Positions 1-10,507 of a DNA stretch of 64,000 nucleotides are shown piece by piece. The notes beneath the pieces were generated by a model, which saw nothing but the letters and a program-made list of their open reading frames with translations, ran no database searches and had not been told where the DNA came from. This DNA comes from Cymodocea nodosa (lineage: Eukaryota > Streptophyta > Magnoliopsida > Alismatales > Cymodoceaceae), in the NCBI GenBank assembly GCA_036874045.1, contig CM072338.1:15150501-15214500 (forward strand), in the 5' to 3' direction. The translations under genes and the position numbers were made by a program. Numbering within the stretch: the stretch's first letter is position 1; each line of letters starts with the position of its first letter.

Positions 1-640
1 CAAATGCCCAATGATATCTCCCATATATCTTGGCCTTCCTAAACATCAACCCGTGCATCAATACCAAGGTAACCACACTCAGGCAAAATTATGCATAGAG
101 CCGGTGCTTTAACCAGCAAAAAAAGTGTACATTCCAAAAGAAACATTTGACAAAAACCACGGAATAGTAACAACACGATGAGATATTAAGAACGGCATTA
201 GCTATTTAAGACACCGACAATTTAGAGTCCAAAGCAGCTATATGCACGGTACTTGCCAAAACAAGCATACTCGATCTGAACTGCAGTAAACATCATAAGA
301 AATTTCCGAAATAACAAGAATTTTCTCACGAAAAACAGGTGAGGAGAAGAAAAACGAAGCAAAAAAGTAAAAGTGCCGTGCCCTATGTAGATATGATTAC
401 ACTGAAGGAAGAGAAAAGAAACCCCCAAACCCAAAATTTAGACACAAGTGACGCAGGAAATGCTGGAGAGCCAACCCACCGATAATTTTTCGAAGGGAAA
501 GAACCAGTCACTCCTCTAGTGACGTAACCGCGGAAACCCGGGCGGCTCTGCACCCCTCAAGCTAAGCAGAATAAGCACAGCACACAACACAAGGACGCGT
601 GAGAGAGAGAGAAAGGAAGAGAGAAGGAAAGAGAGGACGG
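1..640 (-). promoter_or_regulatory. Probable 5' UTR/first-exon and promoter region of a gene off the left edge
   Basis: This stretch is clearly less AT-rich than 641-5500. Read on the minus strand it begins with a pyrimidine-rich CT run (complement of the GA-rich 599-650), followed by a GC-richer leader (about 420-600) that lacks a long ORF. That is the look of a plant 5' UTR followed by a leader intron. A short minus-strand ORF at 222-434 has no recognisable domain and I do not call it a gene. The coding part, if any, lies left of base 1. The call is inferred from composition only. Confidence 0.3.
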
Positions 641-1350
641 CAGAAAAAAATAAACAGACTATAGTTAATAATTTACAGAATGTTTTTAATTACATAATAC
701 GTTGTAGAAATTATTATGTTAGAATATAATGTATTTTAATAATTTATATAATGTTTTAAATTATATAATATATTGTAGAAATTATTACATTTGAACATGA
801 TAAAATAACTACGTAATTTTAATTATACATATATTTTAAAAATAATATGTAAAGGATTTTTCAATGATCTTTCACTAAAAAAAATTTCAAGGTTGATTTC
901 ATCTTTTCACATTTAAATATCAATTAAGAGTCAAAAAAAAAAAAAAGTGATATTAAATTCGCTCTTCAAACTTCTACACTTTCAACTATAATATTTGAAA
1001 TAATTCGAAGTAACAAAGAGTAAATATATTTGGTATGCATAGAACTACTTTTCATCTAAAACACACAGATGAAACAAATTGAAATATTTAACAAACACAT
1101 CTTTTGAAGTTTGTAGTTCTTGCGTAAAACTTCTAACATACAGTGTTACTTCAACTCTATATTATACCATTTATTTATAGTACGAAGCACAAAAACTTCA
1201 TTTTCATCACATTTAAAATTTCTTAACTCAAAAGTTGTATTTAATTACAAAACATAGTTTCAAAAAGCTTTAATAAATAACACTTAAAGTTAGTTATTCC
1301 TAACATAACTTAAAAAATGATAAACCTACCTTCAATTCTAATGATAATGA
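641..1350. other. AT-rich intergenic DNA, nothing recognised
   Basis: Very AT-rich with short repeated phrases (a block around 680-730 resembles 740-790, both built on a 'taatttatataatgttttaa'-like phrase). No ORF of substance and no transposon hallmark is visible. Confidence 0.5.
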
Positions 1351-2760
1351 TTAAAGGCCCGTTTGTACGTTAGACGCAAAGTAATAAAAATGAAAGTGTC
1401 GGAAAACTTTAAAAAGTAACGAAAGAAAAAATTATAGAAGAAAATAACAAAAAGTTACCAGAAAATATAAGTATTTATGTACTAATCAGAAAGTAACGAA
1501 AAGTAATATAATGTAATAAAATATGAATAAATAACATAAAAATATTTATACACATCTTAAGTTTATGAAAAAATTAATAATGTTTACATTTTTCATAATA
1601 ATATATCATATATTACATTCTTCTCACATAGACAATATCATTCCATTACATATGTTATGAGCTATTTGTTTCTTTTGTTGTTGAGTTACTCTAATTGTAG
1701 TTACTCTTTCAACTTCTTGGTTTATACCTTCATAAGTTTGTATATTATCAAGATCTTCAAATTCTTCCAACTCATCTTGAAAATCTTTAAGTAAATTTTT
1801 TTCTATCTACTTTACAAATAAAATTATGCAATGGAAACACATGCATACACAATTTTCACCTGAGTTTCAAATGAAAATGACATATAACTATGCAGAATTG
1901 TAAAATGATGTTTCATAATACCCAATGTACACTTGATCACAATCATTAATTGTGAATATTTATAATTAAAATTCTTTGTGACATTTGTTGAAAGTCAAGA
2001 CATTATAATTTGATAAATGATATCTAACACTTCTAAATGAGTAAATAAATTTTGGTCTATTTGAAAAATCAACATCTACTGAGTAGAATTTACTTACATT
2101 AAAATAAATATTAGTCTAAATATAATTTAAATTATATCTAAATTAATATAAAGTACTTACTAGTTAGAACTTGAAGTTCATTAGGTCAAAAGATTACATC
2201 TTGAAGTACTCTAACATCAGCAGTAGGAGACTCTTCACGTCCAACAATAATAAAAAGAAACTTCATATCAAATCAATAAAATTACGTGATGCTTCTAGTT
2301 CAATACTGAGAATGTTGGAAATTATTTACTCCTATTAATAAGCTAAGGGTACACCAACTATATGTTTGCAATGTGCTAAGACACATGACAAATATCGTAA
2401 GGGACTTGTTCCTACATTCTTATCAATGATCATACTATATGTTGTTTCCTAGATTCATGTTTAATTCTTGGTTTAAAAGATGGATCTCACCTTGCTTAGA
2501 TTTTCAGTTTACGACTAGAACCCAAAGCTCTACTTAAAACCACTGAAGCATGGCCAACGCTGCTAGAGATCATTCTTGCAAACATGAATGAAATACGATC
2601 ATTATGTACATGCAAATCATATTTTTTTAATATGTTAGGAAAAACCTAGCATATATTCTCAATATGTTCAGACAAATTTGATGGATCAGAGTGGGTTCAA
2701 CAAATTTTCCTCAATACAACTATCAATCAAAAAATTTAATGTTTTTAGTGGTGAGTAGGC
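1351..2760 (-). pseudogene. Decayed PIF/Harbinger transposase remnant
   Basis: Two conserved transposase segments can be read on the minus strand. Near 2201-2275 a frame gives DMKFLFIIVGREESPTADVR followed by VLQD, matching the Harbinger segment usually containing 'GWEGSAxDsRVL' around the second catalytic Asp. Near 1640-1810 the frame gives an acidic C-terminal tail ending in a 'vTQQQKKQIA'-like segment, the same tail as in the remnants at 36.3 kb and 47.2 kb. A left end is suggested by TTA (1351-1353) followed by a GGCCCGTTTGTACG-type terminus, resembling the end of the element at 46648. No single open frame survives and the right end is not certain. Family assignment is good; boundaries are poor. 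Confidence 0.6.
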
Positions 2761-3152
2761 CAACCTACATGTCTTGCCTATGAATCCCCAGGTTCGTAAT
2801 TCAGTACTCACTCTACTGAGAATGTCAATAAAGCTTTTCATATAATATTATAATGAATCATATGTTGTGGTATATTGTTGAGATTTTTGAACACGGTTAA
2901 CACATCAGGGAAGAGAACAGATAATCACATAATACTAGATGCAAGGGGATAAACAGACAAAACGATGAAATCAACTTTGTTTCTGATAAATTCATCACTA
3001 AAAGAGGGCATGGTCGAAACACAGCAAGATGCTCATTATCACTACTAACATCAGGATGACATGAGCTCACTTGTACGTCGATGACGCAATGCATAGACTG
3101 AGATTCACATAGTTGGCTGACGACACGATGCACAAACGGGAGATCTGGCAAT
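2761..3152. other. Intergenic, nothing recognised
   Basis: No domain or hallmark is visible. A 'cacaaacggg' at 3132-3141 is, on the complement, like the terminus of the Harbinger remnant at 1354, but no TTA follows it, so it is not called as the right end. Confidence 0.4.
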
Positions 3153-3385
3153 GCTCCAACGATCGATTGTCTGCGAGTAGAAGGTTGGCATGGGTTTTTT
3201 GAAGGAGCTGTGCGAGGAGGGACGATGATGCTCCAGCGGTCGATCGACTGCGAGCAATGTGGGTTTCTAGAGGAGCTACGTGAGGAGGAACCATGCGAGG
3301 AGGGATGACGATGCTCCAGTAGTCGATCAATTGTGAGCGGCATGGGTTTCTGGAGGAGTTGTGCGAGGAGGGACGACGACGACGA
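3153..3385. repeat. Degenerate tandem repeat, about 80 bp x 3
   Basis: Three successive units start with 'gctcca' at 3153, 3230 and 3313. Each contains a 'gatcgat' phrase, then 'tgggtttct/tttt', 'gaggag' and 'tgcgaggaggga(c/t)ga'. The units differ by substitutions and a small insertion in the middle one, and the array ends in a short (GAC)n run at about 3375-3389. The overlapping minus-strand ORFs of 148 and 114 aa are products of this low-complexity repeat and are not called as genes. Confidence 0.75.
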
Positions 3386-3389
3386 CGAC

Positions 3390-5500
3390 TATTTTGCGAG
3401 GACCTTTTCAAAGCCTTTGAAGGGTCGAATCGAGGAAAGTTTCGTCTTTTCCTTTAGAAAGTGACAGATTCTTTTCTTCGCTTCCTTCCATGTATAAATA
3501 TTTATTTTTTCTTTCTATCACTTTTCTTCTTCGTACACAAATTCTTTGGAATGGTATATAATCATGTTCCTCCTCATTCTCACCGTCTTGTAATTTACTT
3601 CCAAAATGATGTTATATATATATATGTAATGAATATCTTTATTCATTATTAATTAATTGTGACTTAAAATTTTCAGATATCGTGTCATCTATGGTGCTGC
3701 AGGTTTACGAGGATGCCCATTTGTCTCACTTGTCATGCATGAGACATGCAAGGCAAACGGTGGCTCGTTCATGACGCTGCAAGCATCCACTTGTCTGTAT
3801 CTTTAATTTAGGTTACCTTGTCGATCAGTGATGAGAGAGAACTTTATTACCTATGATATTGATACAAAGAAATGTTACACTATTTCCCAGGATTTTGGTT
3901 CTCTCTCTCCGTTTGTTTGTTAGTTAGCTAGCTAGAATGGTACCCTTTTTTCTCAAATATTTACTAGTTGCTTGTGAATTTCTTGTTTGGTCTGTTATTT
4001 TTGGGGTACAAATCTGGTAAAAAAAGTGGGAGCAGGTGTTCTACTTATCACCTCTTCCTATTGGTATTCCGGTCTTAATATATATATATAATGAATCTGC
4101 CGATAGATTTGTAAGTGATGATGTTGTTTGATTTTGTTCACCTAACCTCCTCCATTATCTAATCTGTTAATGTAAGGCCTTTCTATGGGCGATATTTCTT
4201 AATAAAGGAAGAAAATGTTCCATCTGATAGTTTGCTTCAATTTGAAAGACCCTTATCGAACATGAAAATAGATGGTGGGTACCTACTTGAATTGATCAAA
4301 TCAGGCAGGTAGAAGGTTCAAATCTCTCAATACGACAGAATGACTCGACTGCTTACATCACCCATCGAATTTACACTAAACAACTATCATAATAATAATA
4401 GACGCCCGACTTGTCTCGTTCTGACCTCATCTTGAATTTTCAATACTTTTGGTTGTTTCATCTCTTAGGGGGTAGAAAGCATACGGTTAATTGTCTCAGA
4501 TTATCTCAATCATATGATTAAAATCTCCAAGGAAATCAAAATTGAAGAGCAATCGTCATAATTAATTAGGGTGAGTTTGCTGCTTGTGCTGTCAATAGTA
4601 GTCATTTAATTCAGCTGTTAAAGTTGTTTCAAGTTCACTTTTATAAGTAATGTGACTTGAGAACAAAAAAATTCGATATACGTACTCATGATGCAAGAGA
4701 ATACTAAAAAAAAGTATTTAATAAGACTGTATAACATTAATATGAATATTTATTTCATTTCTATTAGATGTTAAGTTATTTTATAGAAATGGATTTAAGG
4801 CATGACCTCAATTAAAAAAACGAGAACCAATTACAGAACTTTCTTTATTAGATGTTTTATCTTATATTTATTAGATATTAATAATGTTTTAGCTTAAATT
4901 TAACGTACCATAGATTAATTTCTTTTCTCAAACCATCTTATAGGGAGGAAAACCTATTAATTATCACGCTATCGTTGTTGATTAACAAAAGTTTTTGATT
5001 AGTGCCACATGACACATCATACTTGCAAACATTAATCTTATGCATCTCGTAGTATTATTATTATTATTATTATTATTCGCATCTCCTGTTATGTGTTAGG
5101 ATTTAGTGCATCTAATAAATTTTTTCCAGCATTTTGTTTTAGTTGTGTAGGTTGTTTTAAATGTTGTAAAGTAATTAAGCATTGCAAAAAAAATTGAAAT
5201 TTTGGAGTTTTCAACTAACATTATTTTGATTACATTTGACAACTTTTTAAAAAAATAGTTACTATCATGACGATGCTTTAAATTTACGTAATTATCACTT
5301 TATTACCCTTAACTTGAAAACGTATCACTTTGAACTGGGAGCTCTCATCTTATTGTCGCTTAAACTTGATTAACAACGTTAAAAGATGTGGTCTTTTCGC
5401 AATACCCTCGTATATACGTCACATGTTACCTATGCCACACTTCATTATTAAAAAAACATGATTATTTTTATTTTACATATTTGTCTTTTAAAACCCATAA
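3390..5500. other. Intergenic DNA with microsatellites, no gene seen
   Basis: Mostly AT-rich. Visible simple repeats are (TA)n near 4077-4090 and (ATT)n at about 5055-5087. A GC-richer patch at 3680-3800 has no open frame of note. No transposon ends, tRNA or conserved protein segment were recognised. Confidence 0.45.
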
Positions 5501-5854
5501 AATTCATGGTGAGATCTGGTAAATTTCTTCGGCGTACCGGAAAAGGAAACTCTGGTGGTCGATTAAAGGCAAGGCTTGGGCGGATTCACCCCAGAAGCAC
5601 TTAAAGGAACCACTTCGTCGTCATCGTCGTCGCCGACCTGAGCTTCCAACGACCACAGGCTGCTGCGGCCGCAGGATCGATTCACCACCGCCTCCCGCGT
5701 GGCGTTCCACATGGCGGACCGCATGCCCACCTGGCACCACCGTCTTCCCAACTTCTTATACAATAACAAACAACAACACCCCCCCCCCCCTTCTTCTCTC
5801 TCTTATCCACACCACCGTCTTATATTCCCGGAATCGAACTTCCTTTTCCGACCG

Positions 5855-6277
5855 ATGGACGTCGTCGACTTACACGCTTTCTCCTCCCCGTTCCTTCCTC
5901 GGACCCTGGTGATGGTGGTCCTCCTCGTCGGGAGGGTCATCTGCCAGACCAGCCCCAACGGCAACATCGTTCCTCCGGGGTACACCATCTCGCCACCGGT
6001 CGAGTGCAACGACTGCTCTCTCTGTCCCACCACATGCCCAGGCGTCGGCATTTCCTCCCCTCCTCCTCCACCGCCACCTCCTCCGCCAGCGCCCAAACCG
6101 AGCAAGAGCAAGTGCCCGCCGACCACCGTCGTCTGCTGTGGGTACACGCCACCGCCTCCCGCGACGACGCTCCCTTACTATAACTACTCCGGCTCCACAA
6201 CGGCGTCGTTCAGCGGCGGCGGTTTCGGCCGTCTGCTTCCCGGGATTTCGTTGTTATGCTTTGTCTTGATACTCTGA
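5855..6277 (+). CDS. Small secreted proline-rich, probably GPI-anchored cell-wall protein
   Basis: The predicted product is 140 aa from the ATG at 5855. An in-frame upstream ATG at 5699 would add 52 residues without changing the frame, but the later start puts a hydrophobic signal sequence at the N-terminus (residues ~14-33, LVMVVLLVGRVICQ). The mature part has a Cys-containing segment (CNDCSLCPTTC), a run of ten or more Pro at residues ~69-80, a CPPTTVVCC motif and a PPPP/YY segment. It ends with small residues and a hydrophobic tail (GISLLCFVLIL), as expected of a GPI-attachment signal. This is the layout of hydroxyproline-rich/extensin-like wall proteins. The exact family and function are not recognised. 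The CDS is GC-rich and intronless, unlike its AT-rich surroundings. Confidence 0.65.
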   Translation: MDVVDLHAFSSPFLPRTLVMVVLLVGRVICQTSPNGNIVPPGYTISPPVECNDCSLCPTTCPGVGISSPPPPPPPPPPAPKPSKSKCPPTTVVCCGYTPPPPATTLPYYNYSGSTTASFSGGGFGRLLPGISLLCFVLIL

Positions 6278-7370
6278 AGTGGGACTTCTTTCTTTCCTTC
6301 TTTTAAAACCATGCATGTTAATTCTTCACGTTCCGAATCGGATGTTGCGGTGATCATCACACAATTGCAATATGAAGTTCTTCTCACTTCTCTAATTGTC
6401 ATCATGGATTACCAATAGTAATTTATTAGATTGATTACAAGTTATTGTCGTTAAGATCTATTTTTTGCACTTAGAAAATAGTAGAAAAAAGAGAGAGAAT
6501 ACATTGTTTTACCAGTGCTGTTTCAGAATTTAAAGAAATAAAAACTAACATCCTTATTTTAGTTTACTTAGGGTATTATTACTTATGTTACTTATGCAGT
6601 CAATTTGTACCCAGCAAGTATGTTTGATAATAGAAGACATAAATATGTCTTTCTATGATATCTAATTGGCCAGAAAGGATATAAGATTCTTGACCTCATT
6701 ACAAAAAGATTTTCGACACTACATACGCGTATTTTTTGAAATATTTTCCCATTTAAATATGAGGAAAATGTAGAAGAAGAAAAAAAACAACACTAGCAAT
6801 CAGCATCCTAACAGTGACTATGGAAATAGGTCCAACCTATATGGTTGGATGAAAATTAACTAATATGGAAATACATGAGCAAAACATGTCCATAGAATCG
6901 CAACCTCGTGGATAATTAAGTTCACGAAATAAATCAAATGAATGCAAATGCATACGAAGAAACAACACGTAATTTAGAAATGTTCAAGTGAGATTGAGTA
7001 CAGGTCGATGACTATAATTACCTGTGAAATCATACGGTAACATACCTACTCAAGAACTTGGTATCTAACCTTCAATTATATAATTATCTGCTCGATGGCT
7101 GTAATTACTTGTAAAGTTTTTTTCTGACAAGAATAGCACTTCATGTTGCAACCTACTTAATCTTTTTACGACCACACAATGCACATCTGATCTAGATTGA
7201 CATATTATATATAAAGGAGAAAATTCAAAGTCAACTTATCAGAACACATTTATTAGTTATTGAGAACAAATGGCTAATATTATGACCAAACTGACGAACA
7301 TCAAGAATTTTCACAATATCAACTCCAAACCAGGAGTACAAGAAATTAAATACCAAAATACGAGTCCTCT
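6278..7370. other. 3' flank and intergenic DNA, nothing recognised
   Basis: AT-rich sequence after the proline-rich gene. No coding frame or terminal repeat is evident. The DNA just before 7378 may belong to the copia remnant listed next, but no pol motif could be read. Confidence 0.4.
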
Positions 7371-7371
7371 T

Positions 7372-7640
7372 AATTACTCGAGGGGAGTGTTAAGATAGAT
7401 ATAGGTACTGGTCAACAAGGTGCTTAATGTAATTTTAACACAAGATGTCGTAGCACACCATATATTAATCTTTAGATATAAATATGGAATGGATAAGACC
7501 CGACATGGTAGGTAACTTCTTCCCTTGTAGAAACAACGGAACGGTGGAGAAACCAGGACACGCACATGTATATCAAAAATCACGGATAAATACAAGTAGG
7601 TATCTAATACAAATATAAGTACAACGATATTTAAACCGAA
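7372..7640 (+). mobile_element. Possible copia 3' end: polypurine tract and LTR start
   Basis: The string 'ctcgaggggagtgttaagat' at 7378-7397 has the form seen at many plant Ty1/copia 3' ends: a purine-rich tract ending in GAGGGGAG, immediately followed by an LTR opening TGTTA (LTR start about 7388). No matching 5' LTR, pol or target duplication was found, so this is at most a truncated scrap. Confidence 0.3.
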
Positions 7641-8238
7641 AAATCAAGTATAAGGAGACACGTAAAAAATACTGGATTGGATTCTTTTCATGATCGTCGT
7701 TGATTTTTAAGCAATGATTAAAGATCGGGCATTAGTTTAAGAAACGTAAAAAAAGATTTCACCACTTCCAATAAATGTTGCCTCTCACTTTTTAAAAAAA
7801 AAAAAGTATATAGGTAGCTAATCTGTGATGTATATAATCTACTATAATTTAAATTTTGAATCTAATTCAATTTCTATTTATTAAGATATTTAGATTTAAT
7901 ATTTTTAGACCAAATATCAGTACTTATTTAATTTAAATGAAAATTTCTTATATATTTATAATCATCTATCTAATTACAATAACCATACAATTATTTATTT
8001 TGTTCGATACCAAAAAGGAAAGAAAGATAGCATCGAGTCTGATAATTTAAAAAGGGAAAAAATAAACATGAAAATGAATAATAATAATACAGAAAATCAG
8101 AAATATCTGCTCCGGCTTCCACATGTTCGACGGAAAAATCGCATGACTCATGTGGATAATGACTTGGTTGGACAAGGTTGGGAAGCGAGGGAGATGCCGT
8201 GCGGATAACAATATCCGGTCGAGCTATGGTTTGGAGCC
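7641..8238. other. Upstream region of the kelch gene, no gene seen
   Basis: AT-rich up to about 8100, then GC rises toward the kelch gene. The promoter probably lies around 8100-8300, but no TATA box in a convincing position was fixed. Confidence 0.35.
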
Positions 8239-8343
8239 GTGACGTGTAACGTAATTAAAAACTATGACTATTTTATTTGCCCTTCACCAGAACGCATTAT
8301 TTTTACAAGTAGATCGACTAAAACAGCAAGCAATCGCACCAAG

Positions 8344-8411
8344 AGAGGAGGAGGAGGAGGAGGAGGAGGAAGAGGAGGAGGAGCAGCAGAGCAGCAGCAG
8401 CGACAGCAGTG
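8344..8411 (+). repeat. (GAG)n/(CAG)n trinucleotide tract in the kelch gene leader
   Basis: A run of GAG/GGA triplets (about 8345-8382) passes into CAG triplets (8383-8410), ending about 10 bases before the ATG at 8421. It lies in what should be the 5' UTR. The poly-Glu, poly-Ser and poly-Leu ORFs overlapping it are products of the tract. Confidence 0.8.
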
Positions 8412-8420
8412 TTTGGATTG

Positions 8421-9688
8421 ATGGCGGAGGTGAAGAGCAAGTGGACCAAGGTTTGCGTTTCTCCCATGCCTTATACATATCCTCTGGTTCTGGCCTCCTT
8501 TTGCATGATATATCTTGTGGGTTGATGAGAGATTTCTTTTTTTCAATTCTTAGCATGATAAGGAAGCTCTAATAATTCTCTGTTTAGGAAGTGGTATCAA
8601 GTTAATTGGATTAGGATGCTCTAATACTACGATTATTAAAGAAAATTCCATGTTTAGATGGATTGACTTGTTTGTTCCACGCATAATGTATAATAATAAT
8701 GGAATCACTCTTGCTTGCTTGTTTGTTTCTACAGCTGGTGGAGGAAGGAAGCGGAGGACCGGGAGAAAGGAGTTCCCACGCCATAGCCGTGGTCGGCGAT
8801 AAGGCCTACGTCTTTGGTGGCGAGTTCGCGCCTCGCGTCCCCGTAGACAACAAGATGCACGTCTTCCACCTTAAGGAGAAGACCTGGTCCGTCCCCAAGA
8901 CCACGGGCGACGTTCCACCGCCCCGCGTCGGCGTCACGATGGCTGTCATCGGCCAAACCATCTACGTGTTCGGTGGCAGGGACGTGGAGCATACCGAGCT
9001 GAACGAGCTCTACTCCTTCGACACTTCCGCCAACAAGTGGACGCTGCTGTCGTCGGGAGATGTCGGACCTCCGCACCGGAGTTACCACTCCATGACGGCG
9101 GACGACGATCGGGTATACGTGTTCGGCGGCTGCGGTGTGGGGGGCAGGCTGAAGGACCTTTGGGGGTACGACACCACCCAAGGAAAATGGATGGAGTTTC
9201 CAGGTCCGGGCCAGAGTTGCCTTCCCAGGGGTGGCCCCGGCCTCGCCGTCTGCGGCAATAAGGTCTGGGTGGTGTACGGATTCTCCGGCGAGGAACTCGA
9301 CGACGTTCACTGCTTCGATCCCGACACCGGGACGTGGACCCTAGTCGAGACCACCGGTGACAAGCCCAGTCCCCGGAGCGTGTTCTGCCTGACCACCCAT
9401 AGGGGCCACGTGGTCCTTTACGGCGGTGAGGTAGATCCCAGCGACCTCGGGCACCTTGGTGCCGGGAAATTCTCCAACGAGGTGTTCGTTTTGGACACGA
9501 CCACACACGTTTGGAGGAGGCTGGAGGTAGCAACAACGTCGAAATCTGGCGAGCTTCCAGGTCCGCGAGGGTGGTGTGCGTTCTCGGCAGGTGAGGTGGA
9601 CGGCGACCGTGGGCTGCTCGTTTACGGCGGGAACTCCCCCACCAACGACCGCCTTGGGGACATCTTCTTTCTCGCTCCTCGTGTCTGA
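8421..9688 (+). CDS. Kelch-repeat protein of the At3g07720/nitrile-specifier-like group (two exons)
   Basis: Exon 1 is 8421-8450 (MAEVKSKWTK), the donor is GT at 8451 and the acceptor AG ends at 8734. Exon 2 is 8735-9688, phase 0, giving 327 aa, the usual length for this group. The protein is a single kelch beta-propeller with no extra domain. Repeats are marked by the Gly-Gly doublets in YVFGGE, YVFGGR, YVFGGC, VLYGGE and LVYGGN, each followed by a conserved Trp (KTWSV, NKWTL, GKWME, GTWTL, HVWRR). The opening 'GPGERSSHAI' is characteristic of the Arabidopsis At3g07720 and nitrile-specifier/thiocyanate-forming relatives. In glucosinolate plants some members steer myrosinase products. Outside those plants the role is unknown, so no enzyme function is claimed. 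The gene is strongly GC-rich and looks intact. A longer start at 8699 inside the intron is less likely because exon 1 restores the usual N-terminus. Confidence 0.88.
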
Positions 9689-10507
9689 GTGTTAAGGCAT
9701 CGGACGGTTGTGATTCCATCAACGTCGTGTTTGTGAACGTCGATAATAAGCTGTCGAAAGTATGCTTGACGTATGAAAATGTTTCGACATTTATAAAATT
9801 TGTAAAATCCAGTATTTTTTTTCTCTAGAATCTTTTAGGTAACATATAATAGAAAAATTAGCCTATAAATAATATATTTGGTAAGGATTATAAAAAAACA
9901 TTGACATATTTTTATACGCTAACTTCTAATAAATAACTAACTTTTATACTGATATATAATGTGTTGAAAAATTAATTGTGGTTTTGAGAAAAGTTCGTAT
10001 TGTGTAGCTTATATATTTATTTAATGCATGTCCAGTACTACGGCCAGCATTGGTGTTTGTTTTAGTTTTTTTGAAAATAATTTAGTGATGGCTGGCATTA
10101 GTTCTGAGATCAAATATATAGATGATTGTTATGAAAATCAAATTATCTTTTAAATTTTCCATTGTTGAGAAAAATTTAGTATTTATTGATTCGGTAAAAT
10201 AAATTTTGAAGGAAAATTTATTAACTTATTGATTTCGTAAATTAATTGTGTGGAGGCATTTTGAAACTATATTGATGACTTAATTATCTACATCAAACCA
10301 TCACGCGTTAACAATTGGATTTCAACATCTATTGCATATTATTTGGTGGATATTGTTTTTATAAATGATAATCAAATTCAGTTATATAAAATTTTATTTC
10401 TAAAATCAACATACTATTCTTATAAACGATATATTAAAAGTAACCTGCAACCTAACTTTTCTTTTGTATAATCTCTTATAAATATCTTTATTTAACATTT
10501 ATATTAT
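9689..10507. other. Kelch gene 3' flank, AT-rich
   Basis: Contains the presumed 3' UTR of the kelch gene (a weak 'aataag' signal at about 9744). The rest is AT-rich DNA without a recognisable feature up to the LTR at 10508. Confidence 0.4.

Noticed and set aside
3131..3145. 'cacaaacggg' as the right terminus of the Harbinger remnant at 1354
   Set aside because: Eleven bases resemble the terminus, but no TTA follows and the sequence lies next to the tandem repeat; could be chance.
2897..3411. Minus-strand ORFs of 148 and 114 aa
   Set aside because: They arise from the ~80-bp tandem repeat and read Ser/Arg/Pro-rich low-complexity protein in two frames; no domain.
5563..5769. Minus-strand 68-aa ORF in a GC-rich patch upstream of the proline-rich gene
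   Set aside because: No recognisable family (it does not match the DVL/ROT4 small-peptide pattern), and it overlaps the leader of the plus-strand gene. Cannot be supported without transcript data.
8264..8572. Poly-Glu ORF and its antisense poly-Ser/Leu/Pro ORFs
   Set aside because: Product of the (GAG)n/(CAG)n tract; the real gene is the spliced kelch frame.
8729..9722. Long antisense ORFs (193 and 258 aa) across the kelch gene
   Set aside because: High-GC third positions of the kelch codons keep the other frames open; translations are Arg/Pro-rich with no domain.
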